DNA from: Agroathelia rolfsii
Lineage: Eukaryota; Basidiomycota; Agaricomycetes; Amylocorticiales; Amylocorticiaceae
Direction: 5' to 3'
DNA length: 64,000 nucleotides
Assembly: GCA_018343915.1 (NCBI GenBank)
Contig: JABRWF010000008.1
Span: 2,108,001 to 2,172,000 of the forward strand
Shown here in pieces: positions 23,610-34,650 of the stretch. The notes beneath the pieces are model-generated. The model was not told the origin of the DNA, searched no databases, and was given only the letters and a program-made list of their open reading frames with translations. Each line of letters begins with the position of its first letter. Position 1 is the first letter of the stretch. Made by a program: the position numbers and the translations under genes.

Positions 23610-24358
23610 CCTCTGGTCGGTTATAGAGCTCTCATATCCATGCAATTTTCCCACTCCTCGGATGAAGATCACTGTATCGTCCGTGACTCCAGAATATCTT
23701 AAAATGGACCAGAGCATAATCGGCTATCAGTCTTATAGTTTCGATTGTCGAGGAAATTAAGTTTAGGATAGGAGAGCCTCAGACAGAGATATCTCAAGCA
23801 CTAGAGACAAACGATGAGGTGCTGATCTATTCCTTGGTCATGATGTATGTATAGCGTTCTTTAGAGGGATAAGTCCTGGAGAGTCTTGATGAACAGGCTT
23901 GTTAGCAAGACTAAAAACATTTGATGAAGAGAACTGAAATATATTGATACTCGGTATCTGCATTTTGAATCGAGAAATGTAGGAGAGGCAATAAAATAAC
24001 ATGAGTTCAAAGCAAAAATACTATTAAGTTGTAGTCGTCAAAAGCGGATTAGTATGTTCAGGCTTGGACTCGGGGTTTGCGGTGCCGCTCAGGCTTGATA
24101 TACCATTTAAGTGTATCAAGGCTCGCGGAAGAATGTGTCATCGTGGAATTCCGATGTTACAGTGTCCGAGTTGGCGGCAAGCTGAGATTTCAAGTTGAAT
24201 TGAATCTGCTATTGATGCATCCGCCTGCGGCATGTCCTGCAATGGCATGAATGCTATGGCTACCTATAAAAACCTATATCTTTTCTGAAGCAAATATATT
24301 TGCGCCTTCCCAAAATCAATTCGTACTCGGATAAAAGAGCACGATGAAAAAGAACACT
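23610..24358. other. Intergenic region upstream of the esterase
   Basis: About 750 bp containing the distal esterase promoter and the 3' flank of tRNA-Lys copy 2. The minus-strand T-run at about 24348-24352 is the Pol III terminator of that tRNA. No gene is seen. Confidence 0.55.
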
Positions 24359-24474
24359 AGCCCGACGTGGGGGTCGAACCCACAACCTTGAGATTGCAGA
24401 GGCATGGCCTCGCAAGCTGACTTCACCCAGCTGCTCGTAAGAGTCTCACGCTCTACCGATTGAGCTAGCCGGGC
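24359..24474 (-). tRNA. tRNA-Lys(CUU) with a 43-nt intron, copy 2
   Basis: The reverse complement of this segment is identical over all 116 nt, intron included, to the tRNA at 16348-16463. It has the same CUU anticodon, discriminator T and canonical intron position. It is followed on the minus strand by a short T-run. The upstream and downstream flanks do not match those of copy 1 beyond a few bases. Confidence 0.95.
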
Positions 24475-26262
24475 GTTGATATGAGCGCAGTAAATCAATA
24501 TATAACTATTAATTTGCCTTGGTTATAACCTAAAATTCGACAGTACAATCCAAGACGACAAAGCCTGTGATATTACGCTCACTGGCATCGATCCCTCCAA
24601 CTCTCTGAATAATCGTATAGCATGACAACTATAAGCAGTGCCAAACCAAATCCGGCCTGCCGATAGATATTACCATTCGAATCTTATTTACCAACACAAC
24701 AACTTGGTAAATCGCATCTCTGGGATGACCCGAGGAACATGACGTGGGTTTATGATATAACATCATTATCCCATACTTGTCGTACATCCAGAATCGCAGC
24801 TCTTGCGAATCTAATCTTGTGGGCTTGTCTCCGTTCATGCAGAAAGCAACCCGTATCCAAAGAAGTTCTGGGTGTGGTGCCTAATGTCACATATCTCTTG
24901 GTGTAACTTACTTCATCCTTTGATGATCTAAAAGAATTGTAGGTCAGGAACTTAAATTCATATGTCTAGCGTTTTCTTTTTTTAGCATGATAATCATGGC
25001 AAATATGCCCATCCAATCTTCATTGCGTCGTTTCCACGCCGAAGGCTTGGATTATTTGGGCCTCCCAAATTCAATGGACATGTCTAAATTTCGAACCATA
25101 AAAGGTATGACATTGAAACGCGTCCAACCAAATAATATTTTGAAAGGAATGCTAAACCCGCCGAATCTGCAATGTTTGGATACTCAAGATTCCTTGGGCA
25201 GTCGCGATGTTATCCAATCTATCTTTGGCCATATGTCATTGTTACATTAGATCAGCCAACGCATAGAACACATGCAACTTGGTCATCTGCATCAGGCTAA
25301 GGCCATTGGAATCTCCATTCTTTATACTCCATTCTTTTTTAGGTGTTAAGTCCATGTGAAATATGTGCGTTTTCTCTCTCCCCTTCATTTTTCCGTTTGC
25401 AATATTTGTTTTACCATCTCGTGAGTATAATTACTAGCATGCATTTGCTAGCAATTTTATTTCCTGTTCTCTAATCACAAAAGCTTGCAATTAAAAAATA
25501 TCAGTCTTGCCTTTCAAAAGGTGCATTTCTGGTATGGTACCCATCTTGAATAGGAGACAACATCAATGAAATTACAATAAATAAAATATCTGAGCATACG
25601 ATCTATGTATTACAAGGTTTCCGTATAGATGCTCTATTGCCTCAAACTGTCGTACCTCGACTCGTCCTCGAGTGACTCGTTAAAAAGCAGCAACTGTTCA
25701 ACATCTTGTCTCTCATGAACGAGAGCTACATGAGACAGTGTAAAATATCGGAATCTCATTGACCGAATTTAAAGTTGTAGAACACAGAATTCCGTGTCCC
25801 CTCGTGATCATCCAATTGGCATACTTCTCGAGATCGTTTGGATGTATAACCTCCAAAGATCAAGTTTACCAGGATTTCGTATAGTATAATATACATCAAG
25901 TCAGTCAGATGATATTGCAGAAGCAGTTGAATGTTGATTATAGCAAGATATGAATATATTGATACACAATATTTACTTCCAAGTTCTTATAGAAAGAGAA
26001 ATGCATCGCTTGTTTGGAGTACTCCATCAACCATGGGGAAAGGTTTGGCGTTCAATTCTACCTTTTCGGGAACATTAAGGTATCCCAAATGACTGGCGGC
26101 AGCTAGCTCTTCAACTATAGCAAGTTTCGCAGCTCTGGATTGACACTTTTTATGGCGATGATCCGTTAGTTGTCACATAGAATGTCACACAAGTCGATTG
26201 ATTACGAGATTAAGCCATCGACTCTTGAATTAACATTGGAATCGAAGTCAGTAATCAGAACC
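24475..26262. other. Intergenic region downstream of TERT
   Basis: About 1.8 kb, AT-rich. An 87-codon plus-strand frame at 24987-25250 is not convincing: no family, no splice partners. I see no gene. Confidence 0.5.
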
Positions 26263-29200
26263 TCAATATGATATGGGTGACATATCAGCCCAGCCCTCCT
26301 TAACAATGTGACGAAATCGACGGCGTAAAGAATTATGCTTAGCCATTGATAAGGCAAACGTCAAGGCCTTCAAGACAGCAATGTGACCAGTAGGTTTCCG
26401 ACGTACGACGGTATGGAATGCATGTAAACCAAGCCTTATAAGAAGCAAATAAGCCAAAGAGAATTATTCTATAACAGACGCGTTGACATTACCAATTCAC
26501 GAAGCGTTTATTGATTTGAAAACCTGGGTTTTGGTTTAATAAGTGCTTCTCAAAAGTTTTCATAACAGTGATTGTAGAAATTTGGATGATGCGGAGGATG
26601 CTATCTAATAGATGTGTCAGAGTCAACATCGGGCTGAGATGAGACAAATCTGGATTCTTACCTGAAAGGCTGCGTATTCGGACCTTGCCTAGACTATTCA
26701 AGCTGCGAAGGTAAGAATTCATCTTCATTGCAGTAATTAAGAAGCTTTGGTAAATATTCTTGTATATAACATCTTCGCTGTTGAGGCGGGGATCAAAAAA
26801 TATCACTTGGTTTCTTCTCTTGAACAACCTATACAATATAAACAAAAGATATTTCATTACGCCTTCCCGTAAGGATTTAAAGAAGCATTTCGGCATACCG
26901 ACACATTTTATCAAAGAATTTGGTTACAGGATGTTGTCCCGCCCCAATAGTGATAGTATTGCTGAGATCTGTGCGAGACATTATATGCTATAGTTACTAG
27001 AATACAACAAGCAGAAGTAGACGTACGGATATCAATGTAGCGCGAGTAATCCACGGAAGTTGAGAGGTCACTCATATCGATAAGATATCCGCACCAAGGG
27101 AATCCTAAAAGCTCAAACATTAGCTGGAGGTCCTAATAAGCTTTTGGGTGTGGTAAATCAACACCGACTTCTCTTTTGTCTGTCGATAACATTCACAACA
27201 TGGTCTGGATGTTCGAAGTTCGTGAGTGTCTTTGCTTTGGAAACAAAACATCCATATTCAGGATGACCTGTAGATATAATGAAATGATGCGCATGATATC
27301 TGTCTTATATGTTTTACTAACCCTTATACATCATGTTTAAAAAACGGATTGCCTTGGATTTGTCTGTGGTGATATACAAGTAATCGTCGACCAGACGCAG
27401 AAGGAGCTAAAAGACCGTGAGTACGCTTTTTGTTTGGCAAGTAAGGAAGAAAAGTCTTACACCCGCTGGGTCCATAGTGTAGTAGTGATGTTGTCGTTCT
27501 AAATCGCCGTAGAAGAAAGAACAAAGAAGTGTGGACAACACCGAGCCCTGTGGGATGCCTACTATTTGCCTATAATAATGTTTTCCAAATTTGACAACAT
27601 TATGTGTGATGTGTTCTTCAAGAAGGGCTAGTATGTTGTGTCTCGTAGACGTAGGGTACGATACCTATGAATGCGTAAGAGTCAGTGTTTATGGAAATAG
27701 AAGGGCGCGAATGTGTTACCATATCCACGAAAATAGTGCTTCTCAACGCAGCGGCCAGTTCCGTAGCATAATCGAGGAAGGATGGCTGTTCATCTGCAGT
27801 TAACCAATGGAAAGCCTGTGAGTTTTTTTTTTTTTTTTTTATGAATCAAAGTGAAATGATTGCTTGCCTTCTGAGACGGCTTTTTTCATGTATTGTCGTC
27901 GAATTTTGCCACTCTTAGCACCAATTTCACCGTGCCTCAAGAGTATATAATTCTCCTATCCAATGCGTCAGAACAACTATGAAGACAAAAAAGACGCCAG
28001 AGAAAAACCTCCGATATCAGCTCCTTTAATATATCCAATAGCTTTGTTTGCTCAATTGTATCAAAACAAGCTTCAACATCAAGTTTGACAAAATACAATT
28101 TCGGACTAAAATAGGTTGTAAGTAGGAAGGAAGTATGACAGCATTGAGACAGCAACGCACGGATGAGTATCTTTTGATGAGAGATTTAGCCGTTGCTTAA
28201 ATTCCAACAACTTCTGATGCAGATCTCGATACCCAAATGTAGATGCACCCAATCTTTCTGATTGCCTAGTCTATATTCGCCGAATTCAGATTTAATAATA
28301 GCATTGAACAAGAGTCGATGGGTACCTTTTCGTATGTAAGAATCTGGAATGTTGCCTGAAGAATCTGATTGATCGACTGATCTCCTCTTCCCTATCGACG
28401 AATAAACCGACATGGTAAATTTTACAAGATAACTAACTCACCGAGAAGTGAACCTTCTTTCTCAGGTTCACGATAGGTCTGACGCCCACTTCTTTAGGAA
28501 GCAATCGAACAAATGAGAAACCAAGCTTGCGTTGACGCATCATCTCCTGAACCTCGCTCTGTTGGTAATTCAATGCAATGTAAATAGCTCGCCTTTTATA
28601 AGCTCTGAGCCAACATACATCCTGCATCTTTTCAAAAGTGACAGACGTCAACCTCTCCAGCAAAGGTGCACACAAGGTGACCCAGTCATCTTGGCGAAAA
28701 TAGAGGACTTGATTGCGGAATGCAGTTGATTCGGTCACATAAAAGGTTGTCTACAAAAGAGAATTAGTGCGTGTGCTTGAATGAAATAATGTCTAGGTTC
28801 TACCTGAAGTATCGGTATTAGGAAACCATCAAAGAACCAAAACATAAATTCCTCTAAAATTTCTCTCCGCTTTAATGTATCGGTAAGAGGAATGCGGTAA
28901 TGTCTACGGGAACTCTGATCTCTGTTCGCTGGCGGCGCAAGCCAGTCACATTCGGTGGTACTAAAATTCTGCAGGACCGAGTGCAATGTGAAGGACTCAT
29001 ATCGACGAAGGTGAACCAGCTTTTTTATGCCTACATAATTAAATGAGCAGTCAGTGGATTCATTAAAAGCTGAGACTTACTTTGCAGGATTATCCTGAAA
29101 TTGCGCTGACATCCCCAAAAGGCCTTGGGAATAACGGCTTCAGTAACAAGGACCAAATAATTATACACCTAGAAGGAAATTTCCTTTACAATTTGCTCTT

Positions 29201-30907
29201 TCTTCAGATCAATTGATGGTATACCTCTATGTGAGAGCAGACAAACTCGGCGAATCGTGGTTTAGGCTTGGAGTTTTCCCGACTCAGATCAGACAGATTG
29301 GTCAAGTGGCTGTTCAAAGAGATATTACGCATCGTTGTATGGCGAGCTTGTGAAGTTAGCTCAATAGAGTGCTCCGATATATACTCCTTATTGATGACTC
29401 GTTCAGCAGAACATTTGGGAAATATGTATGATATCCACATACTAGAATGATGCTGCTGTCTAGTTTCTTGTCGCCCGTGTATTCTCGAACCTGATACAAG
29501 TTTAATTGATGTGACAAGAAGCGCTAATGGTTGTACCTTTGAAGGGCACGCTATGTTGCGAAGTTGAACATATCCACATTTACCATGCCTCCATATCATC
29601 TTATCCAGAAGTGGCAAGATTTCCTTGAGTCTTTTGGGCGTCTTGTACGAGCCCTGTATCCAAAATGAGACGATAATCAATGGTTTACAAGAATCAATGT
29701 ACCTCAACTGCATTGTTATAATGGGTGTATTGTTCTTGCCCATTCTTTACCCACATCTCAAATGCGTTTCCTCTGCCATATTGGCGTGGAAATATGTGTT
29801 TAGAGAGAGTGCGGGCGTTAGTGGCTTGAATGCGTTGACCTACGTCGGAAGACGCTGATTGTTCATCAAATGAGGGTAGCAATACATTAAAAATATCTGA
29901 AAAAAAAAAATCAGCTTTCCTTCTGATAGCAAATTCTTGTGGAGGATCACAAACGCTTCGGTGGTAATCCTACGGCAATTTTCCGCTTTTTGGGGATGTA
30001 TTTGGCTTTGGCATAAAACATCCGGGCTCTAATAAAAATGATATCGACAGGGGTACTCCTAGACTGGATCAGCTAACATACATGGCTATATTTTGGCTCG
30101 GAAACTCACTTGACAAGAACGGATTCATCTTTGCGTAACATGATCTTACTAGTCGTAATCGAGTCATAAGTCCGAATCCTTTTGATAGGCCTCGCAGGTG
30201 GAAGTGGCTCTGGAGCCTTGCGCTTAACGCCTACACTACCTACTTCATGCTTAACAGTGCCTAGACTAGTGGAAAACGAGATATTTAATGTGGGCCGCGG
30301 CATATGTATTATCGGTGCCCCGGTCATTTGGCATAAGCAATCATTGGGCAAGGCTACGAAGACACATGTTTCTGTGAGGAGATACAGAATAGGGTCTACC
30401 CCTACCCTGTATTGAGGAATAAGTCAACGAATTATCTGGCATTATATAGGATAAGAGCAAGTGCATACAGTTGCAGAAGAGCTTCCCAGTTACGACTCTG
30501 TAGAGCATAAACGACGGTGTTGACGAAAATGTTCGTTAATTGGGCGTTATTCTTGTAGCCTTCAATGAGTACATTTGAAGGCCGTGCTCTAGCTCCGTCA
30601 AATATTCTTCTCTGAGCCTGCCGTATCACCTGTTGTGCTCGCTTAGAACCTTGTCAATTGTGTACATGAATGAACGATAACAAACATCACGCATGTGTAC
30701 GTCGGTTTTATGTACGTTAAATCGAACAGAACTTATATCAGAAGAGCTATTCGCTACAAATGTCGTGCGAATAAGCCTTCCGACATGTTCAGCGGATTCT
30801 ACACGAAGGCTACTAAAGCATGATGGAAGAGTAATGGTCAGGTAATCGGCCAGTGTTATAACATTTTCGTAGTAAACCCCAAGTATATTTCGCGACAAAG
30901 AGCTCAT
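26263..30907 (-). CDS. TERT: Telomerase reverse transcriptase catalytic subunit
   Basis: Extends telomeric repeats using the telomerase RNA as template; nuclear. The many-exon gene runs from ATG at 30907 (MSSLSRNILGVYYENVITL) to a stop at 26265-26263. TEN-domain exons contain NVLIEGYKNNAQ and CVFVALPNDCLCQMTGAPII. The RNA-binding domain holds SYKTPKRLKEILPLL and WRHGKCGYVQLRNIACPS (29660-29560), VYNYLVLVTEAVIPKAFWG (about 29130-29175) and the T motif TECDWL (about 28940). RT motif 1 is FWFFDGFLIPILQ (28848-28806) and motif 2 VRLLPKEVGVRPIVNLRKK (about 28510-28455). Motif A is YFVKLDVEACFDTI (28097-28033), B' GIPQGSVLSTLL (27560-27522), C LVDDYLYITTD (27405-27368) and E FPWCGYLID (about 27105-27075). 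All three catalytic Asp are present. The thumb has IYQSFLITAMKMNSYLR and AFHTVVRRKP. The exon 1 boundary near 30650-30720 is uncertain. Confidence 0.93.
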
Positions 30908-31245
30908 GTGCGAGTGATTCTTTCCAGTTAGAGGATCAAGCTACACGGAATCAGGTGGCCAGCTCGTCTGATCGCAGCCAAATGGTGGTTGTAGTGATGC
31001 TTATAGTACTATTATAGCGTCACGGTACCAAGCTGAGACTCTATTTGACCTGGGTCGTGTCGCGAGCCACCGCCACCGCCACTATGCCACAAACGCGAAT
31101 TTCTAGATATCTAACTCTAATTAAGTGTATCGTCCTTGCCACCATATGCCTCAGGGGCCAGTCTTTTTTATTTTTTATTTTTTTAAAAAAAGTGGTATAA
31201 TTACATGGTAAAACTACAAGAATCTTCAAGCGGCAGAGCCATCCA
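30908..31245. other. Intergenic region between TPR gene and TERT
   Basis: About 340 bp containing the TERT promoter and the 3' end of the TPR gene, both on the minus strand. It includes an A/T-rich homopolymer patch near 31166-31192. Confidence 0.55.
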
Positions 31246-32270
31246 CTACTCCTTTACCTCCTCAATGCCCGACTTCCATTCACTTGAGTCCGTGGCAGAA
31301 GTATCGGGATCAGATAACGTCTTATTTGCCAGGAAGCCTACAGAACAAAGTCAACTGGGATGTGACAGAGTCAAGACAAAAGAATACAAACCTTTCAATT
31401 TCTGGTTCACCTTCCTTTCGCGAGCCTTATCTTGAGCCTTGAGTCTACTTAGCTCGGACTCCGCTGATGGTGCATCTGTATAGTCAAAACCAATGAGATA
31501 CATCCAATGGTGTTATATTTGTGGGAGGAAGTCTACCATTGGGGCTCTCCTTCTTCAATTGCTCCAGGATCTGAACAGCCCTCTCATAATATCCTAGCTC
31601 TCCTAAAGCCTTTCCCTTACGGTACATTGCTTTATAATTGTGCTCGTTCTTAGCTAATGCCTACAATCGTTTATGAAGCGCAGCCTTATCATCAATGATG
31701 GACGCGGGATTACTTTATTTGCTGTCTCGAGCGCTCGCTTCCAGTTGTTGTTCTTTAGATGACAGGCTGACATGTTGGCATATATCTTCTCCGTGAGCTC
31801 GTCAGCCTAGATCATTGATATTATCATGAGCAGTTGAGTTCACAAAGAAAACAAGACAAAGCACCTCTGTCTTTATGTCTTGTCCCTGATTTTCAGATTC
31901 GGGTTTCTTTGACTCAGAGGTAGGGGCAACCAGACCCAGGTCCTTCAAGGCGCTCCTGGATTGACAATGGTAAGATCTCCATGCACGCTGTAGGAGACAC
32001 AACGCTTTTACTTGTCCAGACCAGTGAGGTATAGAAGGGCCTGATGAAAAAGAAAAAATCGATCAAATGATTCAGTTTTGGGGCGGATCCAGCGACTCAA
32101 GTACCTCGTGATAAGACCTTAGAGCTATGGTTTGTCGAATGAGCACGGTAATGCAGATATTGCTCATCTTTACCTTCAACGATTTCGCCTCCTTTGAATG
32201 CTTGATCGCCAGCATCCTTCTTTTCTCGAGCAGTCTTCATTTTCCCCTCTACAGATTCCTGGGAAGCCAT
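31246..32270 (-). CDS. Tetratricopeptide-repeat protein (TTC9/FKBP-type TPR, likely chaperone cofactor)
   Basis: Small soluble TPR protein. The start at 32270 gives MASQESVEGKMKTAREKKDAG, then DQAFKGGEIVE, the first helix pair that opens many Hsp90/Hsp70-binding TPR domains. Short exons follow: ALRSYHE (about 32112-32092), ALLYLTGLDK (about 32042-32013) and SALKDLGLVAPTSES. TPR2 is IYANMSACHLKNNNWKRALE and TPR3 is YKAMYRKGKALGELGYYERA, followed by VQILEQLKKESP and the basic helix LKAQDKARERKVNQKLK, as in FKBP8, TTC9 and yeast Cns1-like proteins. The acidic C-terminus is SSEWKSGIEEVKE. No PPIase domain is present. Partner binding is inferred from the family. Divergent from the small gene at 32508 with only 237 bp between starts. 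Confidence 0.85.
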
Positions 32271-32507
32271 TTGTGTTACAGAAGTAGGTAGTTTTTGCGG
32301 TGGACAAAGCGAGATCTACGCGTGAGCGCGCCAAGTAGCGATTGTGGCTGAAGAGCATGAATTCGCTGATATAATATTTTGCGCCACCGAGAATATCCGG
32401 TCATTGGCCCTTTCCGCAAGTGGGGAGTTGACCATAACTCCCTCCGTTAATTCTAAATCCTTGAACTATTGCTCCACCTTCTTAACCTCAGAAAAGAGCT
32501 ACCCATC
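32271..32507. promoter_or_regulatory. 237-bp shared promoter interval, TPR gene / small membrane protein
   Basis: Head-to-head starts with one inverted CCAAT box (ATTGG at 32403-32407) close to the midpoint, a usual feature of fungal bidirectional promoters. Confidence 0.45.
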
Positions 32508-32877
32508 ATGACTATGACAGGGGATATTGTTGGTTTCTCACTATTCGGCTTGGCTGCGCGTGTTGGTCAGCTGGGAATCCAAAGACGGCCTCTCTTCACT
32601 AGTCCGTTTACATCCATCTTGCTAGAAATGCAGCTGCCATACTTACCGCTTCTGCGACGGCTCTTACTGTCATGATACTTATCTTGCAGACCCTGCTGGA
32701 CACTTGATCTCTATGGGCGCTTTCGGTGTCATTGGTTATTGGGCACACATTTGGGACCTGAGAGCGCAGGAAATCATTGCCGAAAAGCGTGCGCAGATTG
32801 CGGAGAGGAAGAAGGCCAGGATACAAGCTCTTGAAGAGCTTCAGGCAAGGGCACTGCAGGAAACAGAATCATCTTGA
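32508..32877 (+). CDS. Small single-pass mitochondrial-type protein, candidate complex I accessory subunit
   Basis: Two exons (32508-32601 and 32690-32877) splice in frame to 93 aa. The donor is GTCCGT. The N-terminal part (MTMTGDIVGFSLFGLAARVG) is hydrophobic and is followed by QLGIQRRPLFTNPAGHL, one membrane segment (SMGAFGVIGYWAHIWD) and a charged helix with EIIAEKRAQIAERKKARI that is strongly predicted to be coiled. This size and layout, a short helix, IQRRPLF, one TM and a charged tail, recalls fungal accessory subunits of NADH dehydrogenase such as the NUXM/NUUM group. The identity is a resemblance from memory, not a proven match. It shares its promoter with the TPR gene. Confidence 0.6.
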
Positions 32878-33693
32878 GAGAGATGGGTACAGGTTGGTCG
32901 ACCTTACCACCGTCTTTCGGTACATCCGTCTAACTGTTCCCATCGAGGTCTAAAGGCTGTCATCAGCCATAAACCTCGTAGAATATCCCTTGTTTCACTT
33001 ATGTGACCATACCATCTTTCAGACATTAATGCATTGAGTATTCACCACCAACTCAATTGTTCAGAACACAAGGGTTTTCGTTTACACTATAAAGCCACAT
33101 ACATGACCTTTGTCAATATTGTTTGTTGCTCATCGCCAATTTCCAAGCATTCTTGACGATTCACTTTTTCACACGACGTGAAGAGGTTCCCCGTCATTTT
33201 GTTAATATGAGTGACTACATTGTTGTCTCTTCTCGGTATATTTTTACTGCCAATGATCTGTACTCGACCCCTGTATCATGCTGCAAGCGAAATATTCTAG
33301 AAATCAACTTAATTCTTCCGGGCGGTGTTCGGATGCCCCGGTGACACCTCCCACAAGGTATAGTAAAAAGTACATTGGGTATTAAAAAAATTACGTATTC
33401 TAATCGTTGTTGATCAGATAGGTATGCTTTAGACGAAAAAGATCAAGAGTTCATAGGTGAGAGAATTAAAACCAAGAAGGAAAAGATAGAAATGCTAATA
33501 CGGATTGCATAGGTGTAAGGAAAAAGACAAGATTAGCAGCTTAAGTTAAAAGAAAGCAAGCGCTTCCATAAATATCAAAAGACCCGGTAAAAAATTTGAA
33601 GATAGAAATGCTGTTCCAAACTACAGACGACTGACCATAAATTATCGACCATGTTTCCGGTAAGTGGTTCAGTTAAATATCTACTTGCATGGT
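32878..33693. other. Intergenic region
   Basis: About 815 bp between convergent genes, AT-rich, holding both 3' UTRs. No supportable gene. Confidence 0.55.
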
Positions 33694-34650
33694 TTAAAAA
33701 CGAGTGGTGCGACGAGCGCTATGTATGACACTATCTGGGTGCTGGTTACGTTGATGTCTCCTACGGTCATCAGGGTTGTAAAAACGCATATCACAGTTAG
33801 CTTCAGGGCATGCGAAGGCTTTAATACCTGCGTGAGACCTGGTATGTCCTATTCCCACGCTTCAGTACATGCTCTAAACCGATGTTTAGGCTTTACTCAC
33901 TTTCAAGGCTATACTTGGAAGTAAACGAATTGTGACATTGATCGCAGAAGAAGGTAGCTTGTCGGCGTCGCCGGGCCTCGTTGGCGTGTCTCACCCTATC
34001 CGTTACTACAGTGGGCCGAGCCAAGATGTTCATGGACGCTGCGTCATTGGCCCCATCGCTCAGAGGGGAATTGGGACCAAGCGGCTCCATTCCTTGCAAC
34101 TTACGAACAGCAACTGTGGCCAGCGACTCCATGCGCGAGTTTGCGGCACCATGGATGACCGAATCTGTATCGAAGTAGAACAGCGTGTCTGCGGCGTAGC
34201 ATAGGTCCTGGCTCCCCGGCCCTGTTGGATTCCTCTTAATAAATGCGCCCGAAACATACGACGTTTGCTTACCATATGCCGGCTGCATATCATGTATCAA
34301 GTCTGAATCCCTTTCATACAGAACTGAGTCAGTGATATGCAATCCCTGACTATGATCGACTATGTTTTCTGATATCATCGGTTCTGAGAAGCTCCCAGTC
34401 ATCCAGTAATCTTAAATAAAGATGAGGATTTTGGTTAGTTTCAAGATAATGACGAAGGCATGCCCTATAACAGGTGCCTACCTTCTGGAGTGCGAGAGGA
34501 ACTTGAAAAGGACCCGGAGCTCGATGATTCCTGGCTCTGGGACATGCCGGTCATATATGACTGGCGCTGCACTCGACTGATAGGTATTGCAGAGGCCTTA
34601 GTCAATCCATAGCCTCTATCATCAAATGGCTGATACATGCTGTCTTCCAT
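33694..34650 (-). CDS. C2H2 zinc-finger protein with two C-terminal fingers (gene A)
   Basis: Putative transcription factor. Start chosen at 34650 (MEDSMYQPFDDRGYG), but a first exon farther upstream is possible because a CAG acceptor precedes it near 34684. A Ser-rich region (SSSSGSFSSSSR) and a long polar linker follow. Finger 1 is CDQCHNSFTSKYSLERHTRSH (C-X2-C-X12-H-X3-H) broken into two exons; the intron cuts the codon just before its first His, after base 1. Finger 2 is CPEANCDMRFYNP then DDRRRHQRNQH (C-X4-C-X12-H-X4-H). The protein stops 13 residues later (ARRTTRF) at 33694. A basic patch (HANEARRRRQ) before finger 1 may be a nuclear signal. Target genes are unknown. See the similar gene at 40602-42567. 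Confidence 0.8.

Noticed and set aside
24987..25250. 87-codon plus-strand frame downstream of TERT
   Set aside because: No family, no homologous exon near it and no promoter features; probably chance.
26263..28800. Reverse-transcriptase-like exons first suggested a non-LTR retrotransposon
   Set aside because: The same strand carries the telomerase-specific T motif, the TEN and CP segments and the TERT-type motif E in order, with introns and no endonuclease or integrase.
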